DNA of 64,000 nt from Archegozetes longisetosus (GCA_018873245.2 JAEMBT020000006.1:5167855-5231854), one strand, 5' to 3'. Shown: positions 13,856 to 25,675, counted from the stretch's first letter. Notes: generated from the letters alone by a model not told the origin. A program made the numbers and translations.

Positions 13856-15946
13856 CACATAAGAGTTACTCAGCTGATAATTTGAGCGCCGCTAAGGGGT
13901 TTATTTTGGGACTTTTTTGAGTTTTCCTTATTTGAAACGATTTTTTGCTCATTTATAAATAAGAAATAAATTAAAATATAATTAATTTAACGATCTTTTA
14001 AATTAATTAATACTGGATTAAATCTGCAATAAGTTATCACATTTTATTGGTTCGTTTAAATTCATAAATATATAATCGCAATTAATGATAAAGAATATGC
14101 TGCTAATGATTGTCAGAATAACGGAATATCAAACTTTGATTATTTTCTCTTATTATCTCTTATTATCTTTCATTATTTTTCAGTAAAGTCTAAATTACGG
14201 TAATTTCTGAAATAAAAATAACATAAATAAACTTTTTTTAATAGAAAGATATTCTTACAGTAATGATGAATGGATAGAACCTAACAGCGGTTTGCGGTTG
14301 AGTGTGGTTCTGATTTATAAAACTGCGCTTTACCCGCTTTGAATTGCATAACTGCTTTGTGTGATATTTTACGAATCTCGATATATGAAAATAAACAAAT
14401 GAAGCTCTCTAAAAGATTAACTCATAATTCACTCGCAGTTTCAGTTTATATTTATATTAAAAAAGTATTCAGTTTAATGTAGTGTTGATTCCGCTCCTGG
14501 AACGAAACGGGAATGGAACTGGAACGGTATTAAAGAACGGAATAGGAACGGGACGAAAATGAAAAATATTGAACAGCACGGAATAGGAATGTAACTGAAA
14601 CGAAAAATACTGAACAGGACTGAATAGGAACGGAATGGAATGAAATCCGAACATTAACAACTCTAACACGTCGTATTGGAAAATAAACAATACTGTAAAG
14701 CTTTACAAATTTAAGTTATGAATCTAATGGCTTATTTTGGGCTAAAATAAAGTTTAAAATTTAAGAACTGAATAGGAACGGAATAGAAAAGGAATTAAAA
14801 TTCTGTTTAAGAACTGGATAGGAACGGAATTGGATTAAAAATTGGCTTTAAGAACTGTATAGGAACGGAATGGAATTGAAAAATTTTCTTTAAGAACGGA
14901 ACAGGAACGAAACTGAATAAAAAATTTGGAACGGAGTTAACACTAGTTTAGTGTTTAGTAAATTGCATTATTCTTTGAAAAATTTCATCAGTAAATATCA
15001 GAAAAGCCTATTTTAAAACTATATTATAATGTATATCGTGATAACGTGAGTAAGTAAAATATTCATTTTTAGTAATTATATATCCGGTTCACCGGGGTTT
15101 GGTGTGGCTCGATTCTAAAAATTGCGGTTCGCGGTGGCGTTCGGTTCGCTCCAGAACCTCTTTGGCCCATCATTGCCTGACAGTTGTCAAAATTGGTTGA
15201 ATTTTGTGAAAACCAGGAAAATATTAGTTTATTTCCTAATGAAGATCTCAAAACTTTGAGCCGATGAGTAATTTGCTTAGAACATTTTGATGAATATAAA
15301 TATAATAATCTTTCCAAAACGATTAGACTTATTTACTCAAAATATTTTCGATTTATTTTCTGTGCTAATTCATTTCTAATTGAATATTCAAAATAGAACT
15401 TTCAAAATCTTATTTAATATTCAAAGAAAAAATTTTAAAAATTTCCCATTGATTCGATTCATATGTTTAATTTACTCGACAAAAAATCATTTACTGATAT
15501 AAAATTCTCATATCCAAGAATTTATACATAAGACAAAATTATATTTATCTTTTCTACATTATGATTCATATTCTTCACTTTGTGTTATAGTTTAGGTTAT
15601 TCTGTTTTAAAAGCAGTTAATTATTTCTGAATATCGTAGAAAAATAACCGAAAACGTTAAAGTATTCAAATCTTGAAAACAATATTCATAGCATTTCTTG
15701 GTTTTAAAGTGTAACTAGTTTGAGATAATATTTTATTTGTGTTGTTAATATGTTAATAAAGTTTTTTCAACTTTTCAATCTGTATATCAATTAGTATATA
15801 AAAATATTAATTAAATAAACTATTCATATTTGCCTCATTTAATTAACTATAATTTGCTTGCTCTGAATCTATTGGTTGTCTTAATTATAACTCAAAAACT
15901 AATCCCTTAGTGGCGCTCAAATTGTCGGCTGAGTAACTCTTATGTC
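13856..15946. mobile_element. Non-autonomous DNA transposon, 2.1 kb, about 43-bp terminal inverted repeats
   Basis: The left end (13856 on) and the reverse complement of the right end (15946 back) share ACATAAGAGTTACTCAGC and continue as near-identical sequence through TTTGAGCGCC for about 43 bases with a few mismatches. TA flanks both sides (13854-13855 and 15947-15948), consistent with a TA target duplication. No transposase is recognisable inside. It carries the GGAACGGAAT-rich repeat listed separately. Confidence 0.72.
14490..14942. repeat. GGAACGGAA-type simple repeat cluster
   Basis: Imperfect reiterations of 'aacggaataggaacgg' and 'ggaacggaatggaa' in two blocks (14490-14660 and 14765-14942), inside the 2.1 kb element. 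Chance ORFs through it read as Phe/Pro/Ser-rich and are not genes. Confidence 0.7.
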
Positions 15947-16206
15947 TATTTACTTACAGTAAATGTAAACGCTATTTCCAAAACTAGTTTCTAACCTATA
16001 GCGTTAGCATTTGCTATTTCCAGTTATGCATCTGTTTTTTCCTAAAAACTTTATTATAAAGTTAAGAATCAGTATAACTAATAAAATACTTGGTAAAGGG
16101 TTTCTTCTTTATTTAAACATTTAATTAGATATATTCCCATAACTTTTACATAATTAGATATTAAATATGTTCGCGATACAGATATCTGTTCACTACTAAT
16201 TATATG

Positions 16207-16784
16207 TAGTGATTAACTTTTTCGGCGTACGCCGAATTATGCCGAATTTTGCCGCCGAATTCGGAAAAATCGTTCGGCGTAAACCATGGTCTACGCCAAA
16301 AAAACCGAAAAATACCTATTTTTGAATTATTTAAAGCTTTTAGAACGGTATTTTTGCATTAATAAAGCAATGTCGAAAGTTTTGAGTAAAGCAAAAACAA
16401 TCTCTAACATCAAATTTAGTTATGAAGCTTTCACACTATTTTTCACACTATTTGTTAAAAACTGTAAAACAATCACGATTACTTTCTTATGTATTCCTTG
16501 CGGTAGTTGTGATGCTGAGAGATCTTTCAGCAAAATGAGAGACTTAAATATTCCTAAAAGAAATCGTATGAATTCTCAGACGTTCAAACAGCAAATGCTA
16601 TTGTATTTTAATGGAGACATTGAAGAAAGACTTATTCATTATTAATTAATTGATTATTAATGTTTTGCTGTTCAATGATTTGATAATAAAACTCAATTTT
16701 ATTCATTTAAAGTATTATTAGTTTTTACGCCGAATTTTACCGCCGAATCCGGTTCTCACTATACGCCGAAAAAGTTAATCACTA
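16207..16784. mobile_element. hAT element, 578 bp, with 8-bp target duplication
   Basis: Ends are TAGTGATTAACTTTTTCGGC and its inverse (TIR about 23 bp). The flanks are the identical octamer ATTATATG at 16199-16206 and 16785-16792, the size expected of hAT insertions. The inside retains a transposase C terminus (next entry) and palindromic 'cggcgta' stretches. Non-autonomous deletion derivative. Confidence 0.9.
16286..16645 (+). pseudogene. hAT transposase C-terminal fragment
   Basis: Open frame of 119 codons. The second half, with CGSCDAERSFSKM and then KRNRMNSQTFKQQMLL, matches the hAT dimerisation region (A/S-ER-FSK followed by RNRM). The catalytic N-terminal part is absent. It lies wholly inside the 578-bp element. 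Confidence 0.8.
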
Positions 16785-16834
16785 ATTATATGTAATTTTT
16801 CTATAATTTTCTCAAATCATTACTAATTGATTGC

Positions 16835-17362
16835 AATTAGATTACGAAGTGATGGCAGACATCCGCGAACTAATACATATCGACGACATGTCAGACGAAG
16901 AATTGCGGTTTGGACCAAACGGTGGTCTCGTTTTTGCGATGGAATATTTATTAGAGAACATGGACTGGTTTGAGGAGCAGTTGGGCGACTGGGATCACGA
17001 CTACGTCCTCTTCGACACAGCCGGACAAATAGAACTGTCCACTCATTTAGATATTATGCAAAAACTGATACGATTTTTAGTCAAAAGACTTTAGAGTTTG
17101 TGCTCTTTTTTTATTCGACTCTCAGTTTATTTCTGACATCTCTAAGTTTTTCTCAGGTCTTATGATCTCTTTGGCCACAATGATTAATCTCGAAGTTCCG
17201 ATCGTTAATCTTTTGACCAAAACTGATTTATTAGATAGAAGTTCAAGAAAACAATTGGAAAATTTTTTAGAACATGATCCCGCATCTAATCGATGGGGAG
17301 AAAAGTATCGCAAACTCATCGACGCTTTTGGTAAACTTGTCGACGATTACGTCTTAATCAAG
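16835..17362 (+). pseudogene. GPN3 pseudogene, 5' part
   Basis: Near-identical to bases about 56295-56866 of the intact GPN3 in this window, starting at the [11 protein letters not shown] segment; the P-loop part is missing. Relative to the intact copy it has a 3-base deletion (Ile lost at IDDIM), a 2-base deletion after 'cgattttta' causing a frameshift and stop near 17094, and a 21-base deletion after 'FLE'. It ends at a Merlin insertion whose 9-bp target duplication is TTAATCAAG. The remainder resumes at 19321. Confidence 0.93.
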
Positions 17363-17938
17363 GGGTGAATCTTAGCAATCCCTGCTCGGACTGTTCCTAT
17401 TGACCTATATCAACAAGTCATATGTCGTTGGAAAGGTCTCGTCAAACTGAATACAATGATAACACTCATGTGATCTTGAGATCTATTCAACATAATTTCG
17501 ATTTTCAAATTATATTATCTCCCTATAAGATCAAATAATGTTTGTATAATTTACCCTTCTGAGAAGGTATAGACATTCATAATTTTCCTTATCTACTTTC
17601 CACAGCGTAATCAGTGCGGGTTTCAATTTACTTTTTAGTCTTTATTATCGCTAATGGTACTTCAGTACCAACTAATGGTGTCCTGCCATTTTCAGGGCAA
17701 CACCATAGCGTTCCACCATCTTATCAGTCAGTGAAAAAAGTGATAAGTAATGTTAAATTGCCGTTTGCTTGGCACTATTCAATTCCTTCCACCCCTTCGA
17801 CCGTATTCAGTTTACATTCTTTAATTTCATTGGTTTTTGCTTTTAGTATTGGTATAATTTTATCATTCATGCTAAGACGTGCACGATCATCTATTGAACC
17901 ACACAGTTTTAACTTTTCCATCGTTTTCGACGATTTGA

Positions 17939-18900
17939 ATGTCTAATTTTAACCAAAAGTTTCGTAATGAGAATGATGCCATTGAGTTTTGTGAATTGAT
18001 GAGTTTACTTCCTAGTCAACTCTCTGATCCTAAACCATCTTCCGTTAATCACCCTGATACTGAATGTATTGTTATGAAAGCTCAAAGAGAAAAATTGCAT
18101 TGGATCTATAGCTGTCCATTTTGTCGAAAATCTATCAGTCTTCATGGACATTCTTTGAAAGTTCTAAACTTTCAATAAGAGAAATATTGCTCATTTTATT
18201 AGCATTTGTAGCTGAGCTTACTAATCAACAAGCGGCAATTGAGTGTCATGTTGAAAAAAATACAATTTCAGATTGGTATTCTGCTTGCAGAAAAGTTCAA
18301 GAGGTCATCTTATCTTAACCTGGACGTAAAATCGGAGGTCTATATGATGAGGATGGCAAAATATTCAGTCATTTTGTCGAAATCGACGAAACTCACATTG
18401 TTCATCGTAAGTACAAGCGAGGCAGAATGTTAGAAGGAGAAAAACATATTTAGGTCGTAGGTGAGACATGCAGATTAACGAAAGAGGCATTCATGTTTAG
18501 AGTCCCAAATAGAACAGTTTCTGTTACTGACTGTTTAGTTAGGAATTTTGTTGAGCCAGGTTCAATCTTAGTTACCGATTCAGTTGCAGTTTATAAATAC
18601 ATTTCACATAGGCAACATCATTTGTTTTACCACTATAGTTCAATCACAGCCTTCATTTTGTCTGTCCAGATGATAAACAAATACACTTTCAAAATATTGA
18701 AAGCCGTTGGGCACAATTGAAAAAGTATTAAATCTTATGGCTCAAACAAATACATTGACCAATTCATTTCTCAATATTTATACAAATTTGCTCATTTTAA
18801 GAATAGAAAAGAAATGTACAGTTATGGTCAAAGATTTAAACATTTTCTGAAAGATGTCGTTAAAGTTTATCCTAGAGATAGACTCACCCTTCATCGTCCA
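17939..18900 (+). pseudogene. Merlin (ISXO2-like DDE) transposase, broken
   Basis: Frames in order show a Cys-X2-Cys zinc-ribbon-like part (SCPFCRKS, about 18110), a helix-turn-helix-like part (TNQQAAIECHVEKNTISDWY, about 18225), the first catalytic Asp context EIDETHIVHRKYKRG (about 18380), the second Asp context SILVTDSVAVYKYIS (about 18565), and an IESRWAQLKK-type segment (about 18700) in another frame. Stops and frameshifts between pieces show it is inactive. The ORF at 17614-17946 ahead of it is of unclear nature. Confidence 0.8.
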
Positions 18901-19189
18901 CCATTTTTCACGATATATCCTACGATTCGAATTCCGATTAACGGAAAAGACAAGGTGTATTGAACTCCTCGCCCCATTTTAAGGGCGGAGGGCACAGGCA
19001 GTGCCCAATGGGACCGTCACCCAGAGCACTCAACAGTGAAAACTTTCGTTTTATCTTTCAAAGTCTCAAGGTGATGTGAGTGTTATCATTGTATTCAGTT
19101 TGACGAGACCTTTCAAACGATATATAGTTGTAGGGATTAAGTATTTTGGTCAGAGGTCAGAAGTCAAAGGTCACCCGTCGGCGAACCTG

Positions 19190-19202
19190 AGGTCACAGGT
19201 CA
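19190..19202. promoter_or_regulatory. Nuclear-receptor DR1-like motif in Merlin right end
   Basis: AGGTCA-C-AGGTCA, a perfect direct repeat with 1-base spacing. Just upstream (19154-19173) three further half-sites, AGGTCA, AAGTCA and AGGTCA, are each separated by one base. This fits the known RXR/USP or HNF4 binding consensus. Function is only inferred. Confidence 0.4.
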
Positions 19203-19320
19203 TTATGTATGGTATCGTTGAACTCAGCTTGACGAGATCTTTCCAACGACATATGACTCGTTGATATAGGTCAATAGGAACACTCCGAGCAGGGATTGCT
19301 AGGATTCACCCTTAATCAAG

Positions 19321-19476
19321 TTTATACCAATTAATATTTTCGATGAGGACAGTCTTAATGATGTTTTGTTATCTGTTGATAATACCATACAATATGGCGA
19401 AGAAGAAGATGTTAAAATTCGTAACTTTGATGAGCCTCCAGTTGAAGGAGGAAATGGACTTGATAGTGACTATTGA
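19321..19476 (+). pseudogene. GPN3 pseudogene, 3' part
   Basis: Continues the copy after the Merlin insertion: FIPINIFDEDSLNDVLL-like sequence through the acidic GEEEDV region to a TGA. Its 3' flank (19477-19535) also matches the flank of the intact gene, so the duplication carried downstream DNA and is not a simple mRNA retrocopy. Confidence 0.9.
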
Positions 19477-19898
19477 CTATTCATTTGTGTAACTGATAGT
19501 CTATTTTTCATATCTCATTAAATGATTCAATTTTTTACGACTGTTGAAATAATTTCGTAAATCATTGCAAAACTTGAGTTTAATTTGAACTCAATTTGAG
19601 TTTTATTGTAATTTTAAAACTTCTGAATTACGAAACCAAGTCACTGTATATTTACAATTTGCAATTTACAATTATTTTCAATCTGCGCAAAGTCCTTAAT
19701 TGCTTTTATTAAATAATGAGAGTTTTGTTAATTGAAAGTGATTACATTCTAATGTTTGTTCACCCGATCTCTAGCTAGCAACTCAAACAAATGTCATTAA
19801 GTTAATTGAAGTTAGTCTAGGCTTTAAAATTTCAAGTCATTCACTATAAATTGTTATCTACTGGTAATAATTAATAATTACAATAATGACTGATAGCT

Positions 19899-21242
19899 AT
19901 GGCTAAGAATAATATAATTCTATTCATTTTGATAGCAACTTATGGTTTTGTAATAACAGGTAGCCTATTTTGATTACGGAATAGATTAAGTAGTTTCATG
20001 GAATTAACAATAAAATATTTTCAGCAAAAGGCCAAAAAATATCTACTATAAGTCGTAAAGTACCACAGCATGGAAAAGAGTGGCATTATGGTATTGAATA
20101 TTTTTTTTTAAAATTTTAAAATAAAATACTAAGTTTTGATTGGGATGTCGAGGTGAAAAATGGGCATCAGTTGGTTATCCAGAATGTGGCAAAAAGCATC
20201 AGTCTCCCATTAGACTTGTTTCTAGCAATGCCGTGGAAAACAACTCTTTGGACCTGAAGTTAGAGAACTATAATAAGCAAATTAAATTAGCTTTTATTGA
20301 GAACAACGGACATACAGGTACAATAATCAATTGAACTCTTCAATTAAATGCTTTAGCGCTAACTTATGAATTTTATATGCAGTTCAAGTTGGATTCAGTG
20401 ACAAACTTCGGGTTTCTATAATTGGTTCGGCGACTAATAACCAGAGATATATATTCGAACAAATGCACTGGCATTGGGGCAGTTACGACGGTGTTGGTTC
20501 TGAACATACTATCGATGGAGTTCGTGGTCCTATGGAAATACATTTAGTTCATTACAAACAAAGTTATGGCTCATTCGACGAAGCAGTCGATAAACCTGAT
20601 GGACTGGTCGTATTGGGAGCTATTTACAAAGTAATGACAACTCTAATTAACTCATAAATCCAAGTTTTTCAATACTTTCACAACTTGAGAAATCTTTACC
20701 GAGGACTTTGAGTTTAGTGTTTTACTTTTAATAGATTTCTCCGCGAAAAAACCAATTTTTATCAAGCGTTATAAAACTAGTAAAAAGTGTTCCCAAATAT
20801 GAAGACAAGGCTTCGATTCGCGAAAATTTCACTTTAAGATCATTACTCCCAAAAAGACTTAAGCCTTTCTTTTCATACAGCGGATCGCTTACATGTCCAC
20901 CTTGTTATGAAAGCGTGACTTGGTATGAATTGGCTCGTAATTTGATTAGATTTTAATTTAAATGTAATTATATTCAATGATTGCTCTCACATTCTTTAGG
21001 ATAGTTTTCAAAAATCCTGTAGATATCAGTTCTTCTCAGGTATTCAAGTGATCATTTTCTATCAAGCTTTGATTCAATCGCATTTAATAGTTTTTTATGC
21101 AATTTTGATTATGCAGGAGAAAGAATTCCGAAAATGTCGTGGAGAAAATGTAAACTATAAGACAGGAAGAAAGAAACCAATATCAAACAACTACAGACCC
21201 GTTCAAGCAATTAACAACAGAACAATACAGATATCATCATAA
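19899..21242 (+). CDS. Secreted alpha-carbonic anhydrase, copy A (probably splice-damaged)
   Basis: Converts CO2 to bicarbonate in the extracellular or lumenal space. Exons: 19899-19959 (signal peptide), 20025-20090, 20153-20317, 20383-20630, 20735-20936, 21000-21039 and 21117-21242. Zinc ligands HWHWGS and HLVH are present, as are SEHTIDG and the substrate-loop YSGSLTCPPC. The exon 5/6 junction is the problem. The only GT there (20937) leaves phase 1, so reading into exon 6 gives Arg then TAG. Copy B uses a donor 4 bases further on that is absent here. The copy may therefore end about 55 residues early or be a young pseudogene. Neighbours: GPN3 pseudogene upstream, hAT relics downstream. Confidence 0.75.
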
Positions 21243-22631
21243 ATTTAAGAAATCAATTGATTTATCGATTTTCCAAATCTGTATGGATTTATCGGATAGC
21301 TATTAAAAAAAGTTCATACTTGATTGTTAATTGCTAATGATTACTAATGTTTCTTATCATTAGTGATGATTACGAAACATTAGTAAAGCCTTGAAAGATA
21401 TGTATTCATCCATCTATTATATGACGGATGTTTAAAGTTTATCTTTCTCTCTCTAATTTTGTCAATGCTTTTACAGCCTATCGATATTTTAGTACATAAT
21501 CAGTTAATGATTTGCGTTATTATTGTGGGCCAGTCCACAAAATATGTTTTTGCTAACTTTCGTTTATAATCACAGTATTCAGAAAAGGGAACGAAATGCT
21601 CACGTACTTCACATGTAATTTGTGAATAAATACATAAATAATTATGCTCTTCTTCACTTAAAGCATAAAAGAGTATAATCTCAGACACATAGCCTATAAA
21701 GCATAATTTAGCACTCTAAGCATAAAAAGAAATAATTTCAAAATCTAAGCATATTTCAGGCTCTTAGCATAAAAAGCATTAAAATATAAGCGTAAGCTGT
21801 AAATATTAAAGAATCATTTTAATGATCACTAAAACTGATAAAAAACTAGAATTGAAAACTGTATTCAATATTGTATTATATATTGTACTTCAAAATTGTA
21901 ATATTTAAACCTATTGTAAGTAATGAATTGAAAACATTTCTCCGTTTCAGTTTATTTATAAGACATCAAAACAATGAAGAAATTCATATTAATTATTGAC
22001 TATTTAGTTAATGTCTATCGGTTTGTAACGAATTTATTGCGCCTAAGACGCGAATTAATCTGTTAATCACCGGTAAGCCACTAATTGATTTTACCGATGG
22101 AATTAAGACACAACTTATTGTCTACGACTAAGTATAAGTTTGGGGACGAAAGGGATATCTGATTGAAATTGCTTATCCAGCAATCTTGCTATCAGATATG
22201 TTTAGCTATTAAAACGAAAGACAAGTGTTCTCAATAAAGTCTTTATTGATACTAATTTAAAAATGCATTTACACAAGCCTTTTATAAGTTAAAAGTTGCT
22301 CAAAACCAATGCCTTACTAAAGGCCAGTCATATTCGACGATATAGTCGACGATAGAGCCAATGATAATCAAAGATAGGGTCAACTGAGTCATTGTTCGTC
22401 ACAGATTTATATTCAATATTGATTGAATAATAATATCAGGTAGAGCTGGCTATCATTTCAATTCAGCCAAAATTCAAAAAACATTGAATCAAAAACACAA
22501 GTGCCGATAAGTTGAGTAAAAAATTAATAATGAAATCAGTCTCAATAGTAAAGTCAATCTAAAATTTTATATAATTTGAATACTTTTAATGTTGATTATT
22601 TACTTGATATCTGATCTTTTAAACTTGAATC
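21243..22631. other. Intergenic, AT-rich, small palindromes
   Basis: No gene. A hairpin lies near 21342-21385 (TACTAATGTTTC ... GAAACATTAGTA). Repeated 'gcataaaa' words occupy 21650-21800 and recur at 25160-25270, suggesting a shared element end. Confidence 0.4.
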
Positions 22632-23551
22632 AATGTCAGACGAAAAAACTGCAATTAAAATTAGTGACGATTCGTTGTCTTCGTCTTCATCACCGGAAGC
22701 AAAACGGTTGAAGTGATCAAAAGTTAAACAAAAATTTGAAAGCAAAAAAATCAATTAGAACGAAACAAACTGGTAGTAGATCAATAACACCTGAATTAAG
22801 AGTAGAACAGTTTAAAAATGATGGTTTGTATGCTATTGATGGGAGACTCAAATGTCGAGTCTACGCTGACCAAGAATTAGACATAAAGTTGTCTACAATC
22901 AGGAATCATCTCAAATCTAATGAACATAACATGTCGATCGAACCGCAAACCAAATCAAAGTAGTTAACAACCGGCTTAGCTTTACAGCGATCAACTAGTC
23001 AAAGAATCGCATTAAGGATATGAATAAAGCCGCTGCCAAGGCCTTCCCTGAAGCAAATATTCCTATTTCTAAATTTGATCATCAATCGGTTCGGACCTTT
23101 TTGCTAGTTTTGGAATTGATGGTGAATCGCTTTATGCTTCTAACACTAAGAAACATGACTCAAGATATAGCCCGAGAAAAGAAGCTAAAATGTTAATGAA
23201 TTTGAGAGAATACGACTCATATTCACTTATCGTGAACGAAACGTGATTCTAACAGGAATGCAATGATTAACTTGATATTAATTCCAAAAATTAAGAAGTC
23301 GAATGATAATAAACTAGATTCATATCTTATAGATACGATAAAATCGAAGATTGTAACTCCCAAACAGTCGCGAAAGAAGTAATAAACTCATTGAACAACA
23401 ATATTTTTCCATTGGAAAAAATGTATGGCTTCGTTTCAGATAATGTAGAATATATGATAAGTGACGGACGCTATATTGATCAGGTCGGCCAATACACTTT
23501 TCAGACCTGGTAAATGCAGTTAAACCAACACTTATGACTAGAGCAGTGACT
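22632..23551 (+). pseudogene. hAT transposase N-terminal relic (CGGBP1-like zinc finger)
   Basis: Pieces in order: a Ser-rich start (MSDEKTAIKISDDSLSSSSS), then after an in-frame stop a BED-like finger with KCRVYADQE and STIRNHLKSNEH (22736-22963), a helical part with AFPEANIPISKFD (about 23045), and VSDNVEYM near 23435, typical of the second catalytic block of CGGBP1-like hAT transposases. Many stops. It is cut off at about 23551 by the oppositely oriented hAT that follows. Confidence 0.65.
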
Positions 23552-24439
23552 TTTTGATGATAAAAAGTGGCCAAATCGGGCGGTAATCGGTGGTAAAAAT
23601 CTTAAAAATCGGTTATTTGGTTGGTAATTATTTTTATTGTAAAATAGCCAAAATTAAATAATAAATTGAGTAAAAAGCTTTAGTTTACATTAAGAAAAGA
23701 ATTGTATTTAATAATATTTAGCATTGTTATATTTTCTGGTAATAAGCTTTGTCTTCGATCGTTTAAAGTATTTTTATACTGCGAGAAAGATCTTTCAACG
23801 TCTACAGAAACAAGCGGTGCATACATACTACTAATTCTATGTTCTATATCTTGATTTTCGCAAAATTTCTTGAGATCAGGATCTTTGTTTAAACTGTTTT
23901 CTAACTTTTCTTTTGCAAAACCAGATAAATCAGATCTTACTTCTTCAAGTAAATTCAATTGCATATCAAGCTTAATGTTTTGTTCTTCTAATTTAGTGAT
24001 AATTTTAGGTAAAACCTAAAATCGTATAATTTTAACAATTCGTTTTTAATAGATTTATCTTTAATTAAGTTTTCAACAATTTTAACTGCTTTTGAGTCTT
24101 CACCTAAACTTTCAATAAATTTTTAAATTTTTCCAAAATTTTCTAAATAGTACAGATCAGTATTTAGCCAAGTGCACCATCTTGTAATTACAGGTTCTGG
24201 TGGCAATTGTAATTCTGTAATTTCATTGAATAGATTTTGACGATAGGGAGACTTTTTCAGTAATTTCTTCACATTTGCAATAAATGTATTTGCTCCAAAA
24301 TATTTATCACGAATGGATTCGCAAACACGATTTAAAGTATGGGCAATGCATGTTATATGGTTTAAATTAACAAATATACTTTTAGGATTTTCTAAAGCTT
24401 TAAGCATATATTATGCTTGGTCTATAACTACAAGTTTTA
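23552..24439 (-). pseudogene. hAT transposase relic, C-terminal two-thirds
   Basis: Reading right to left: HITCIAHTLNRVCESIRD (catalytic region, 24123-24407), TRWCTWLN, then LVSVDVERSFSQYKN and NDRRQSL of the dimerisation region (23680-23964), with frameshifts between. The left end may be CAGTGACTTTTT at 23552; no partner end was found. A second hAT (24448-25142) interrupts its right side. Confidence 0.75.
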
Positions 24440-24447
24440 CTTATCAT

Positions 24448-25142
24448 CAGACCTGTACAAAATATGTGCGAAAATTTGTAAAATAATAATTTATTTATGC
24501 ATGAAAAGCCAGTAAAATATGACAAAATATGCTCGTTCAATTTTCAAAATTTATTGCATTACAATTGATAATAGGTGACTTTTTTGAGGTTCTCGAAAAG
24601 AAAACTTTGTCTGAGATCTGAGAGAATCAATTTGTAATTAGAGAACGATCTTTCTGTATCACAAGAAGTAATGGAAGCATACTTGAAACATGAGATTTCT
24701 TCAGGAGTATACATTTTGAGAATTTCGTTATCATTACCATTCATTGCATGAATAATTGCCTTTAGTGACTTCCAATTATCATTCTTTTCGATCAGCATTT
24801 TATACTTTTGTTTCACGATGTCTGCGATGCCAGAGTCAACTGACGATAATTTCATTTCAAATTCAGCAAACAATTGTACTGAAGTTCACATTTTTTCTTT
24901 GTAATTTTTCAATGAATTCAGGAATGAATTTAAATTTTCGATGCAAACACAGGGAAAGTATACAAAATATGTACGAAAAACTAAAATGTGTTTTATGTGT
25001 AAAAGACTAAAATATGCGAGAATATGTGGAATTAAGTGCCTCTCAAATGCATCGTTTCTACCTGATTCGTGTATATATTGACTCGAATTGATTATTATAA
25101 GTCATTGAAAAAACATGTATTTACATATTTTGTGCAGGTCTG
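24448..25142 (-). mobile_element. hAT element, 695 bp, 8-bp target duplication
   Basis: Ends CAGACCTGTACAAAATATGT and the inverse of CAGACCTGCACAAAATATGT, flanked by the duplicated octamer CTTATCAT (24440-24447 and 25143-25150). It contains a minus-strand transposase C terminus at 24559-24873 with SITSCDTERSFSNYKLILSD, the hAT dimerisation motif. Nested within the preceding hAT relic. Confidence 0.9.
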
Positions 25143-25315
25143 CTTATCATGAACACAAAGCACAATATGTGAGAATAAAAGTATAAAAACTGAGCATAAT
25201 TTTGAAACATAAAAGCATGATTTTTCGAGAATAAAAAATCATAAAAGTACCAAATTTTGAAGCATAATTATTTAACTTTATAAGTACATGTATTTGATGG
25301 CTTTAATCATCACTT

Positions 25316-25373
25316 ATGTCTAATTACGCAGTTCTATTCGTTTCAATAGCGAGTTATATTTCTGCGATAACAG
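25316..25373 (+). pseudogene. Orphan signal-peptide exon (carbonic-anhydrase-like)
   Basis: ATG opens MSNYAVLFVSIASYISAIT, followed by GTAAGA, in the same phase as carbonic anhydrase exon 1. No further exons follow. Instead comes a flank that also occurs at 54575-54740 and 57100-57390, then a sidekick fragment. Related exon pieces are at about 54510-54567 and 57092-57100. Confidence 0.55.
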
Positions 25374-25675
25374 GTAAGAGTAATTCTCATTTTGGTAAAA
25401 TAAGCTTCAATTAATTCTTATTAAGACAATATAAACACACCAAAACTAAATAAAAGAAACCATCATCTAATAATTATGGATCTATTGAAGCAATAAATAA
25501 TAGAAAAGTATTAATATATACTAAATCATAATTTTTCACTCAATCAATATAATGGCTTTATTTTTCCAACTATTTGTACAAAATAAATGAAAATCAGTGA
25601 TTATGGCTATACATAAATAGAAAACTTACAAAATGTCATTTAAAAACTATTTTTAACTTCGATTACGGAAATAAT

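Larger units (their letters stand above)
17363..19311 (+). mobile_element. Merlin-type DNA transposon, 1.95 kb, 9-bp target duplication
   Basis: Long terminal inverted repeats of about 90 bp begin GGGTGAATC at 17363 and end GATTCACCC at 19311. The flanking TTAATCAAG is duplicated (17354-17362 and 19312-19320), matching the 8-9 bp duplications of Merlin elements. The inside encodes a decayed ISXO2-like transposase. A second copy of the subterminal sequence (about 19076-19140) lies inside the right end. Inserted in the GPN3 pseudogene. Confidence 0.92.

Noticed and set aside
14469..14690. Phe/Pro-rich ORF on the minus strand
   Set aside because: Product of the GGAACGGAA simple repeat.
20131..20152. 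Coding use of 'gattgggatgtcgag' as Asp-Trp-Asp-Val-Glu before carbonic anhydrase exon 3
   Set aside because: It is out of frame with GEKWASVGYP in all copies; an acceptor at 'gtcgag' gives consistent phase. It could be an old exon edge.
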